A DNA stretch of 16,683 bases from NCBI GenBank assembly GCA_036570145.1, contig DATCPJ010000283.1, positions 1 through 16,683 on the forward strand, read 5' to 3'. The notes under the pieces are model-generated. The model was not told where the DNA came from, ran no database searches, and saw only the letters and a program-made list of their open reading frames with translations. Positions 6,721 through 12,635 of this stretch are shown here, piece by piece. Within the stretch, counting starts at the first letter, position 1, and every line of letters starts with the position of its first letter. Source of the DNA: UBA6019 sp036570145. GTDB taxonomy: Bacteria > Chloroflexota > Dormibacteria > Dormibacterales > Dormibacteraceae. The position numbers were made by a program, and so were the translations under genes.

Positions 6721-6939
6721 TCAGCGGAGGCGCCGGACCACCAGCCAGACGCCGAGCGCGATCAGGATCACAGGCCACGCAATGTTCCAGTCGAGCCAGT
6801 TGAGGAGGCCGAGGTTGGCGAGCAGGAAGTAGACGCCGATCAGGATCAGGACGCCGCCGCCCCAGAAGGTGCCCGAGCGGCCCTGCCACCGGTCCGGCGA
6901 GCTCGGCATCGGTGGCGGAAGAGGGTCCATCTGGCTCAT
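6721..6939 (-). CDS. Small DUF5668/LiaI-like two-TM protein
   Basis: A 72-residue protein when started at ATG 6939. A Pro-rich N-terminus (MDPLPPPMPSSPDRW) is followed by TM segments WGGGVLILIGVYFLLANLG and IAWPVILIALGVWLVVRRL. The G-x-x-x-L-I-G-x-Y-F-L-L-x-N-L-G-L pattern is typical of DUF5668/LiaI-TM1 domains. A TTG at 6948 would add three residues, but it overlaps a TATGAT -10-like hexamer (6948-6953). The hexamer lies 8 nt before ATG 6939, so I prefer that start. The next gene on the same strand (5739-6638) contains the same kind of TM block plus an extracellular beta-helix, so the two probably act together at the membrane. Function is unassigned. Confidence 0.8.
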   Translation of the reverse strand: MSQMDPLPPPMPSSPDRWQGRSGTFWGGGVLILIGVYFLLANLGLLNWLDWNIAWPVILIALGVWLVVRRLR

Positions 6940-6947
6940 CCGGGGCA

Positions 6948-6953
6948 ATCATA
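6948..6953 (-). promoter_or_regulatory. Candidate -10 box (TATGAT) for the DUF5668 gene
   Basis: On the minus strand TATGAT (5/6 of consensus) is followed by 8 nt and ATG 6939. No Shine-Dalgarno sequence or clear -35 is visible. This fits a leaderless transcript and decides the start in favour of 6939. Confidence 0.45.
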
Positions 6954-7037
6954 AGACCGGCCGTTGGGGGTTGCCGCCGTTGGACGGGACTGCCGCGAGG
7001 ATGCCCCGACCCGGAGGTTGCGCGTAGGCCGGGTTTA

Positions 7038-7116
7038 TCCCGGCCGAATGAGTTGTGTAATCGACACCCATGCGTCGCGCCGAGAGGAGGGATTCCGGAA
7101 AGGGGGGCCTGCCCCC
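7038..7116 (-). repeat. Dispersed repeat B-family, copy 1
   Basis: This matches 16081-16157 in patches. The first block is TCCCGGCCGA (7038-7047). The best block is GGATTCCGGAAAGGGGGG (from 7090) through CCTGCCCCC (ending 7116). The middle is diverged. Read on the minus strand, the element starts with GGGGGCAGGCC six bases after the L,D-transpeptidase stop codon. That is the same head and same gene-end placement as the 67-bp repeat family. Confidence 0.5.
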
Positions 7117-7122
7117 TTGCCC

Positions 7123-8445
7123 TTACGTGATCACCCCTTCGCCCCAGAAGGGATCGTCGTAAGTCTTCTCGGCCAGCTGGCTGGCCACGCTGCTGCCGTC
7201 GCCCGGGATCACCAGCACCGGCGTCCCGACATCGCCCCACGGGTAGAGCTGGTCGATCGGGCCGTAGGGTACGCCGATGCAGCCGTGCGAGCCGTGGCCG
7301 TTGAGGTTCGACCCAGGGCCGTACCAGCTCCTCCACCAGGAATCGTGGATCGCCTCGCCGGAGGGTTGGAACCAGAGCGCGTACCGGGCGTCGATGGTCC
7401 CGTAGTCGTAGACCGAACCCTTCGGGAAGGGCGAGACGAAGTGGACCGGCGATTCCTTGCGAGCGATCCGCATGAGGCCCTTGTCTGTCGGCAGCTGGGG
7501 CAGGCCGGTGGTGACCACGGTGTCCACGAAGAGCTTCTGGTCCTGGTACGCCCAGAGCTCCTCGGCCAGGATGGAGACGAAGATCAACTTGCGCGGCAGC
7601 GCCGCAAGGAGCTCGCTGTGGAGCTGATCACGGTAGTGCTCGAGGAGCGCGGCGGCGAGCGCCACGTCGTCGAGGGCGGGCCCGCCAAGGCGCGCCGCAT
7701 CGCTCTCGATCAGGTCGTAACTGCGGCCCGGCGCCACTCTCAGGTAGGCCTTTCCGGTGGCGTAGTTGCGCCCGTCGGCGAGTGCGTTGAGGCCAACCTG
7801 CCGGATGGCGTCCAGGCTCCCTGCGGTCACCTGCTTGATGCGATCGGCCTCGATCTGGACGGCCGCGAGGTCGGCGGCACGGGCAGCCCTCAGCTGCTGG
7901 GCGTGGTCGATCGGGACGCCCATGCCGGCGAACGCCCGCCGGAAGTCGGCGGGGCTTCGGGCATAGTCCAGGGTCAGCTGAACGGAGTCGACCTGGTCCT
8001 GGAGGGGGACCAGGTCCACCGGGTCGACGCCCAGCTTGGCATCCTGGGCGAGCTCGTCGACAAGGTCGTTGAGCCGGGTCGTGGTCGCCCTTCGGAGAAG
8101 GTCGAGCTGCCGCACCTCGAGCGAGGAAAGCGCCAACCGGAGGCCGTCGAGCTCGGCCGCCTGGGTCCGCCAGAACGCGGCACGGTCGGAAGGCGCGCTG
8201 GGCGCAACAGCGGAGAGCAGCACCTCCCGGCGATCCAGGATGGGGAACACATCCTGCTCGCTGTAGCCGTTGGAGGCGGCGGCGAGGAGGTCCAGGTTGA
8301 GCTGCTGGCGCGCCGACTCGACCTGGGAAAGGGAGGAGCTCGCCTCGGCGCCGGCCTGGGCGACGAACGCCGCCGTGAGCGCGACGAGGGAGGCTGCCAG
8401 AACCGCCAAGACCCTATGGGGCCCTCCCATCGACATCACCATCAT
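7123..8445 (-). CDS. L,D-transpeptidase (YkuD domain) with long helical N-terminal region
   Basis: A 440-residue exported protein. The signal or anchor is at about residues 9-33 (RVLAVLAASLVALTAAFVAQ). Residues ~38-285 are predicted mostly helical (Leu/Ala/Arg-rich, e.g. LEVRQLDLLRRATTTRLNDL). A YkuD catalytic domain occupies about 286-413. The active-site motif is complete: IHDSWW (His367), then NGHGSHGCIGVP with His387-Gly388-Cys389, the His-x(n)-[S/T]-H-G-C pattern. L,D-transpeptidases make 3-3 peptidoglycan cross-links or attach proteins to peptidoglycan. The segment PVHFVSPFPKGSVYDYGTID is consistent with the family's beta-sandwich. Four Met codons and a GTG crowd the 5' end. ATG 8445 is used, but a TTTTAA box at 8449-8454 would suit a leaderless start at ATG 8442 or GTG 8439. 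It diverges from rplY and heads the minus-strand envelope block. Confidence 0.92.
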   Translation of the reverse strand: MMVMSMGGPHRVLAVLAASLVALTAAFVAQAGAEASSSLSQVESARQQLNLDLLAAASNGYSEQDVFPILDRREVLLSAVAPSAPSDRAAFWRTQAAELDGLRLALSSLEVRQLDLLRRATTTRLNDLVDELAQDAKLGVDPVDLVPLQDQVDSVQLTLDYARSPADFRRAFAGMGVPIDHAQQLRAARAADLAAVQIEADRIKQVTAGSLDAIRQVGLNALADGRNYATGKAYLRVAPGRSYDLIESDAARLGGPALDDVALAAALLEHYRDQLHSELLAALPRKLIFVSILAEELWAYQDQKLFVDTVVTTGLPQLPTDKGLMRIARKESPVHFVSPFPKGSVYDYGTIDARYALWFQPSGEAIHDSWWRSWYGPGSNLNGHGSHGCIGVPYGPIDQLYPWGDVGTPVLVIPGDGSSVASQLAEKTYDDPFWGEGVIT

Positions 8446-8448
8446 CGG

Positions 8449-8454
8449 TTAAAA
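8449..8454 (-). promoter_or_regulatory. Weak -10-like box upstream of the L,D-transpeptidase
   Basis: TTTTAA on the minus strand (4/6 of TATAAT) lies 3 nt before ATG 8445, 6 nt before ATG 8442 and 9 nt before GTG 8439. No Shine-Dalgarno is seen. If real, the later in-frame starts are the better choice. Confidence 0.25.
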
Positions 8455-8509
8455 CTCGGCTACTCGCAAAGCGTTCCGGTGCCGCACCGATCGGTGCCCT
8501 GCCCTTCGC

Positions 8510-8515
8510 TATGAT
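8510..8515 (+). promoter_or_regulatory. rplY: Candidate -10 box for rplY
   Basis: TATGAT (5/6 of consensus) lies 38 nt before ATG 8554, predicting a leader of about 30 nt. No convincing -35 is visible. It lies in the 108-bp gap shared with the divergent L,D-transpeptidase gene. Confidence 0.35.
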
Positions 8516-8553
8516 TAGCGGCCGACGGGCATCTTTTGCCGGTCTGTTCAAGC

Positions 8554-9210
8554 ATGGATTTGAAACTTCAGGCAACCAAGCGAACCGTCCATGGGCGCCA
8601 CGTCCGCAAGCTGCGGAAAGAGGGGGCGGTGCCGGGCGTCGTCTACGGCCACCGCTCCGAGGCGGAGCCCGTCTCGCTCGACGCCGGCGAGTTCCGCCGG
8701 GTTTACGCAAAGGCCGGACGCACGCATCTCATCGACTTCGTGCTCGACGGCGGCCGGCCTCAGAAGGTCCTCATCAAGGAAATCCAGAAACACCCTCGCC
8801 ACGAAGGTCCGATCCACGTCGACCTGTTCCGCATCGACCTCAAGGAGAAGCTGCAGATCGACGTCCCGATCACGATCGTGGGCGAGTCGCCGGCGGTCAA
8901 GCGCGGTGATGGCGACCTCCTCATCAGCCTTCACAGCCTCCGCGTCGAATGCCTTCCGAGCGACATCCCGGAAGCGATCGAGGTCGACGTTGCCGGGCTC
9001 GAGAACATCGACGACTCGGTGCGCGTCCACGATCTTCAATTCCCCGAGGGAGTGACTCTCCTCACAGGCGGCGACGAGATGATCGTCAAGGTCCAGGCCC
9101 ACCGGGTGGCTGAGGAGCCGGTGGCCGAGGCTGCCGAAGGCGAAGCCGAAGCTCCGGCCGAGGGCGAGGAGGCAGAAGCCGAAACCGAGGAAGGATCCGA
9201 ATCCTCCTAG
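8554..9210 (+). CDS. rplY: 50S ribosomal protein L25 (TL5/CTC family)
   Basis: A 218-residue two-domain L25 of the long CTC/TL5 type. The N-terminal 5S-rRNA-binding beta-barrel is at residues ~1-95 (LRKEGAVPGVVYG, VLIKEIQKHPRHEGPIHVDL), and the TL5 C-terminal domain is at ~96-185 (VPITIVGESPAVKRGDG, CLPSDIPEAIEVDVAGLE). A Glu/Ala-rich acidic tail of about 35 residues follows, common in long L25 proteins. It binds 5S rRNA in the large subunit and is linked to general stress in Bacillus. ATG 8554 gives the canonical MDLKLQATKR start. A TTG at 8536 would add six residues with no support. It stands alone, without the pth gene that often follows rplY. Confidence 0.96.
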   Translation: MDLKLQATKRTVHGRHVRKLRKEGAVPGVVYGHRSEAEPVSLDAGEFRRVYAKAGRTHLIDFVLDGGRPQKVLIKEIQKHPRHEGPIHVDLFRIDLKEKLQIDVPITIVGESPAVKRGDGDLLISLHSLRVECLPSDIPEAIEVDVAGLENIDDSVRVHDLQFPEGVTLLTGGDEMIVKVQAHRVAEEPVAEAAEGEAEAPAEGEEAEAETEEGSESS

Positions 9211-9247
9211 TGGTGTGGCTGGCAACTGGGTCGTCGCAATGGCCGCA

Positions 9248-9267
9248 GGCGACCCGCCAGGGTCGCC
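9248..9267 (+). terminator. Hairpin downstream of rplY
   Basis: A perfect 8-bp stem GGCGACCC/GGGTCGCC around a 4-nt loop GCCA begins 37 bp after the rplY stop. No T-run follows. It is a possible weak or factor-dependent terminator in the 172-bp gap before the MscS-type gene. Nothing else stands out in that gap. Confidence 0.4.
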
Positions 9268-9382
9268 GGTCAGGACGTCGAGATCGTGGGAAGGGGTGGC
9301 GCTAGGAGACGCGCAGCCCAAGCTGCGTAACGACGACGGGCCGGGCCCCCTGAGCGCGATATCGGCGTCCTGAGCGGACCCG

Positions 9383-10000
9383 TTGACGAGCTTGTTGCCA
9401 GCCGCACCACTCCCCCGGCTTCATTTGTTCGGGGTCACCGGGTGGCCGGGAACCGGCCTCGACATCCTTGTCGCGGCGGTCGTCATCCTGGCCCTCTGGT
9501 TCGTGGCCGGCTACCTGCGTGGCTGGGTCCAGGGGGAACTTTCCAAGCGGCTCATCCAGCCCGAGGTGGTCCAGCTTCTCTCCAAGGTGACCTTCCGGGT
9601 GGTGATCGTGCTCGGCGTCGTCGTGGTTGCCCTGATCTACCTCGGCGGCACCTCGCTCGGGGCCAGCGGCGTGCTGGTCGCCACCATCTTGGCCGCGATG
9701 GGCGTCCAGGACATCCTCCGCAACTACGTGTCGGGCGTGTACCTGCTAACCGAGCGCCGCTTCAATGTCGGCGATGAGATCGAGTTCGGAGGTCACCGCG
9801 GGACCATCACCGAGATCCGGTTCCGGGTCACCTACCTGCGGGGCGCGAACGACGAGCTGATCATCGCGCCCAACGCCGACCTCTTCAACAGCACGGTCGT
9901 CGTCGTCGCCAACCGGGCCCTCGAGAAGGGCAGGGGGGTAGGCAGAGCGCAGGCTAAGCCGAGCATCGGCCGACAGGGGGGACGTCCCCCCTCCAAATAG
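9383..10000 (+). CDS. Short MscS-family mechanosensitive channel, C-terminus formed by a repeat
   Basis: A 205-residue protein. Three hydrophobic segments are at about 25-45, 69-88 and 89-113. The pore-helix and beta-domain region MGVQDILRNYVSGVYLL, FNVGDEIEFGGHRGTITEI and DELIIAPNADLF are classic MscS. In E. coli MscS (286 aa) a further ~100-residue alpha/beta vestibule follows this point. Here it is absent, and residues ~184-205 (GVGRAQAKPSIGRQGGRPPSK) plus the TAG are translated from the first copy of a 67-bp intergenic repeat. The gene is therefore either naturally short with a repeat-derived tail or a truncated ancestral channel. The start is TTG 9383, with TTG 9392/9395 also possible; an in-frame TGA at 9371 rules out anything longer. 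It converges on ndk. Confidence 0.82.
   Translation: MTSLLPAAPLPRLHLFGVTGWPGTGLDILVAAVVILALWFVAGYLRGWVQGELSKRLIQPEVVQLLSKVTFRVVIVLGVVVVALIYLGGTSLGASGVLVATILAAMGVQDILRNYVSGVYLLTERRFNVGDEIEFGGHRGTITEIRFRVTYLRGANDELIIAPNADLFNSTVVVVANRALEKGRGVGRAQAKPSIGRQGGRPPSK
9933..9999 (+). repeat. 67-bp GC-rich repeat, tandem copy 1
   Basis: The order is G-run, GTAGGCAGAGCGCAGGCT, a GCCGA-GCA-TCGGC hairpin (9958-9970), an 18-bp perfect palindrome AGGGGGGACGTCCCCCCT (9975-9992), then CCAAATA. It has about 55 of 67 identities to copy 2, which follows with no gap. It overlaps the 3' end of the MscS gene, giving its last 22 codons; the third base of the TAG stop is the first G of copy 2. Confidence 0.85.
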
Positions 10001-10066
10001 GGGGGCAGGCCGAGCGCAGGCTCCGCCCAGCACCGGCCGGCGGGGTGGACGATCCCCCTCCAAAAA
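10000..10066 (+). repeat. 67-bp GC-rich repeat, tandem copy 2
   Basis: It begins GGGGGGCAGGCCGAGCGCAG, directly abutting copy 1 and of exactly the same length. The palindrome is degraded to GGGGTGGACGATCCCCC. It ends CCAAAAA three bp before the ndk stop codon, so the pair fills the whole convergent gap between the MscS-type gene and ndk. Confidence 0.85.
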
Positions 10067-10069
10067 GCC

Positions 10070-10696
10070 CTAGTCGAAAGCGCCGAGCATGACCCGGGAA
10101 TAGGCCTGGAATTCGAGGCCGCCCAGGTCGGTCTCCTCCTGGAGCAGCGCCAGGATCTTCTCCGCTGCGAGCTCGCGGTGAAAACCCGCGCTGTACTGGG
10201 CTGCCAGCGAACGCAGGCGGTAGGTGTGATCGGGCGCCCCGGCGCTCTCGGCCAGGTGGTCGGGCCGGACGCCGTCGAACTGGACGTACTTCGACCAGAG
10301 CGCGGTCTCCTTCCGGCCGCTCTCGGCGGAGTCGGAGAGGTGGAGGCAGTTGACGCCGCCGTAGATCCCGAAACGCTCGCGGATCGATCCCGGTCGGGCT
10401 TTCTGGATCTGCGTCTCACCGAGGTCGTGGCGGATCCGCTCGAGGTCGGCAGGCTCAGCCTCGAGCTCTCCGACGACGACCGGCAGCGCCGTCATGAAGT
10501 CGACCAGCCAGGCGAAGAAGGGCTTGCCCTCCAGGAAGTCGTAGTGCTGTTCGATCAGCGCCCGCGGCGCGTGGAACCAGCGCAGCCCGGTGAGCTTCAG
10601 GTCGTCGCGGGCCTGGAGCCACTTCCAGATGCCGGCGCGGACGGCGCGGCGATAGGCCGCATCGGGCTTGAAGATCAAAAGCGCGGGCGTCGTCAT
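10070..10696 (-). CDS. ndk: Nucleoside-diphosphate kinase with C-terminal extension
   Basis: A 208-residue protein whose first ~134 residues are an NDK fold. It transfers the gamma-phosphate between NTPs and NDPs through a phosphohistidine. By eye-alignment to human NDPK the active site is complete: Lys10 (KPDA), Tyr52 and Phe60 (HYDFLEGKPFF), Arg89, Thr95 (LGET), Arg106 (GSIRERF), Asn116, catalytic His119, Ser121-Asp122 and Glu130. The usual N-x-x-H-G-S-D-S is N-C-L-H-L-S-D-S, so the near-invariant Gly after His is Leu. Typical bacterial NDKs are 135-150 aa. The extra ~70 residues (SKYVQFDGVRPDHL onward, ending in a helix-rich tail) are of unknown role and make it look like a divergent subfamily. 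The start overlaps the rarA stop by 4 bp (ATGA), so the two are translationally coupled. Confidence 0.9.
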   Translation of the reverse strand: MTTPALLIFKPDAAYRRAVRAGIWKWLQARDDLKLTGLRWFHAPRALIEQHYDFLEGKPFFAWLVDFMTALPVVVGELEAEPADLERIRHDLGETQIQKARPGSIRERFGIYGGVNCLHLSDSAESGRKETALWSKYVQFDGVRPDHLAESAGAPDHTYRLRSLAAQYSAGFHRELAAEKILALLQEETDLGGLEFQAYSRVMLGAFD

Positions 10697-11952
10697 TCGG
10701 GCTCAAGACTATCGGGCGCCGTGTCCCGCTCGCCCGGGCGGTAGAACTTGCGGCCCGCGAGCGCGTCGGGCAGGTATTGCTGTTCGACCGTGCCGGCCGC
10801 GAAGTCGTGCGGGTAGCGGTAGTCCCGGCCGTGGCCCATCGACTTCGCCAGCCGGGTGGGCGCATTGCGGAGGTGGGCGGGAACCGCCAGGTTGCCGGTC
10901 TCCCGGATCGCCTCGACCGCCGCCCCGTAGGCTCGCATGGCGGTGTTCGACTTCGGCGCCCGGGCCAGGTAGACGGCGGCTTCGCTGAGCGGCAGCACGG
11001 CCTCGGGGAGACCCACGAAGTGCGCCGCCTGCTGGGCCGCGACCGCCACGCTGAGCGCCTGGGGATCGGCGAGGCCGACGTCCTCCGCGGCCGAGATCAC
11101 CAGCCGGCGGGCGACGAACATCAGGTCCTCGCCCGCTTCGATCATCCGCGCCATCCAGTAGACGGCGGCGTCGGGGTCGCTTCCCCGGATGCTCTTGATG
11201 AGCGCCGAGACGATGTCGTAGTGCTGGTCGCCCGACTTGTCGTAGAGCAGGTGCTTCGCCTGCAGCGCCTGCTCCACCTGGGCCAATGCGATCTTCGCGC
11301 CGGCGGCCAGGTTGGCCGCCGTCTCCAGCCCGTTGAGGGCGATCCGGGCGTCGCCGCGGGCCCCGTTGACGAGGGCCTCGACGGCCTCGGCCTCGATCTC
11401 GACGCCAAGCTCACCGATGCCCCGATCGACGATCTGGCGGAGGTCGTCGTCGCCGAGCGCCTCGAGGCGGAAGACGCGCGTCCGCGAGAGGAGCGGGGAG
11501 ATGACCTCGAAGGAGGGATTCTCGGTGGTGGCGCCGATCAGGGTCACCGTGCCGTCTTCGACGTGGGGCAGCACGGCGTCCTGCTGCGCCTTGTTCCAGC
11601 GGTGCAGCTCGTCGATGAAGAGGACTGTCCGCTGGCCCAGCTTGCGCGCCTGGCGGGCCTCCGCGATGACCCGGCGGATGTCCGCCACGCCCGAGGTGAC
11701 CGCGCTGAGCGACACCTGGCGCGCTCCCGCGGCGGCGCTCATCAGGTGGGCAAGGGTTGTCTTGCCGCTCCCGGGCGGGCCCCAGAGGAGCAGGCTCGGC
11801 AGGCCGCCCGACTCGGCGAGACCGCGAAGCACGGCGACCGCCTTGCCGTGACCGACCAGCTGATCGAAGGAGCGGGGCCGGAGCCGAGCCGCCAGCGGCA
11901 GCCCAAGCTCCTCCTCGGAGGACCCTCCGAACAGATCGGTCTGCTCGGTCAC
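10693..11952 (-). CDS. rarA: Replication-associated recombination protein RarA (MgsA), AAA+ ATPase
   Basis: A 419-residue clamp-loader-like AAA+ protein acting at stalled or gapped forks. Walker A is GPPGSGKT (58-65), Walker B is LFIDELHRWNKAQQDA (Asp114-Glu115), sensor 1 is IGATTENPSFEV (Asn145), and the Arg-finger region is SPLLSRTRVF (Arg157). The C-terminal tetramerisation part has the hallmark segments DIVSALIKSIRGSDPDAA, GEDLMFVARRLVISAAEDVG and PTRLAKSMGHGRDYRYPHD. The N-terminus carries QTDLF (residues 4-8), which resembles a beta-clamp-binding pentapeptide. The start is GTG 11952, with TACCCT 6 nt upstream on the minus strand. It is divergent from the zinc-ribbon/GGDEF gene with a 31-bp gap, and its 3' end overlaps ndk. 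Confidence 0.96.
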   Translation of the reverse strand: MTEQTDLFGGSSEEELGLPLAARLRPRSFDQLVGHGKAVAVLRGLAESGGLPSLLLWGPPGSGKTTLAHLMSAAAGARQVSLSAVTSGVADIRRVIAEARQARKLGQRTVLFIDELHRWNKAQQDAVLPHVEDGTVTLIGATTENPSFEVISPLLSRTRVFRLEALGDDDLRQIVDRGIGELGVEIEAEAVEALVNGARGDARIALNGLETAANLAAGAKIALAQVEQALQAKHLLYDKSGDQHYDIVSALIKSIRGSDPDAAVYWMARMIEAGEDLMFVARRLVISAAEDVGLADPQALSVAVAAQQAAHFVGLPEAVLPLSEAAVYLARAPKSNTAMRAYGAAVEAIRETGNLAVPAHLRNAPTRLAKSMGHGRDYRYPHDFAAGTVEQQYLPDALAGRKFYRPGERDTAPDSLEPE

Positions 11953-11958
11953 CCGCCA

Positions 11959-11964
11959 AGGGTA
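11959..11964 (-). promoter_or_regulatory. rarA: Candidate TANNNT box for rarA
   Basis: TACCCT on the minus strand is followed by 6 nt and GTG 11952. It matches only the TANNNT skeleton, so it is weak alone, but its spacing equals that of the other leaderless candidates in this window. Confidence 0.25.
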
Positions 11965-11969
11965 GGTGC

Positions 11970-11975
11970 TTTAAT
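11970..11975 (+). promoter_or_regulatory. Candidate -10 box for the zinc-ribbon/GGDEF gene
   Basis: TTTAAT (5/6 of TATAAT) ends 8 nt before ATG 11984, again without a Shine-Dalgarno. An ATG at 11974 inside this box opens only a 20-codon frame. Confidence 0.4.
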
Positions 11976-11983
11976 GGCGCCGA

Positions 11984-12595
11984 ATGATTTCGACCGGGAC
12001 CCATTGCGCCGCCTGCGGCGCCCCCATGGCGGCTGACGCCAACTACTGCTCGAACTGCGCCACCGGCCGTGAGGACCCCAACACCCGAGCCCTCTTCGTC
12101 GTCGACGGCAGCACCGGGCTCTTCAACAGCGCGTTCATCAGCGCGATGGTCGACCACGAGACGAGCCGGGCGATCCGCTACAAGCGGCCGTTGACGATCC
12201 TGGTCGCGCTGATCGACCACTCCGAGTTCATCGCCAACGACCTGGGCCCAGCCAACAGCGCCACGCTGCTGCGCGAGCTTGCCGACGTGCTCGCCGGCGC
12301 GGTGCGCGACATCGACACCGTCGGCTACCTCGGGGACCGCTACTGCATCCTGCTGCCGGAGACCGACCAGAACGGCGGCATGGTCGCCGCCGACAAGATC
12401 ATGCACGCGGTGGCGGCCCGCCAGTACACATCCGGACAGGGCCAGTGGGAGCGGCTGACGATCTCGCTCGGCTTGGCCAGCGTCAACCCCGATCGGATGG
12501 GTCGCCAGGACCTCGTCGAGCTCGCCACCACCGCCCTCCTCGACGGCCGCTCGGACGGCTCGAACCGCGTCCACCTTTATCACCAGGTGACGTAG
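11984..12595 (+). CDS. Zinc-ribbon protein with degenerate GGDEF domain
   Basis: A 203-residue protein. Residues 8-25 form a CxxC-x10-CxxC zinc ribbon (CAAC at 8-11, CSNC at 22-25). From residue ~40 the fold follows diguanylate cyclases: DGSTGLFNSAF (the D-x-LTGL-xNR start), the helix ETSRAIRYKRPL, a beta strand LTILVALIDHSEFIANDLG, GYLGDRYCILLPET and LTISLGLASV. The signature GGDEF is LGDRY (116-120), and the first metal-binding Asp of the D-x-D motif is replaced (ALIDH). Cyclase activity is therefore unlikely, and a nucleotide-sensing or structural role is more probable. The partner gene 35 bp downstream is a histidine phosphatase on the same strand. It is divergent from rarA. Confidence 0.8.
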   Translation: MISTGTHCAACGAPMAADANYCSNCATGREDPNTRALFVVDGSTGLFNSAFISAMVDHETSRAIRYKRPLTILVALIDHSEFIANDLGPANSATLLRELADVLAGAVRDIDTVGYLGDRYCILLPETDQNGGMVAADKIMHAVAARQYTSGQGQWERLTISLGLASVNPDRMGRQDLVELATTALLDGRSDGSNRVHLYHQVT

Positions 12596-12621
12596 CTCCG
12601 GGGCCTTTTGGCCAGCCGTCC

Positions 12622-12627
12622 GACAAT
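12622..12627 (+). promoter_or_regulatory. Weak -10-like box for the histidine phosphatase gene
   Basis: GACAAT (4/6 of TATAAT) is followed by 8 nt and GTG 12636. It supports that start over GTG 12630, but the evidence is slight. Confidence 0.2.
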
Positions 12628-12635
12628 AGGTGGCG

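Noticed and set aside
8536..8553. TTG start six codons upstream of rplY
   Set aside because: ATG 8554 gives the conserved L25 N-terminus, and the TTG has no ribosome site or homology support.
9933..10066. CRISPR-type array
   Set aside because: There are only two abutting diverged copies with no spacers, and no cas genes nearby.
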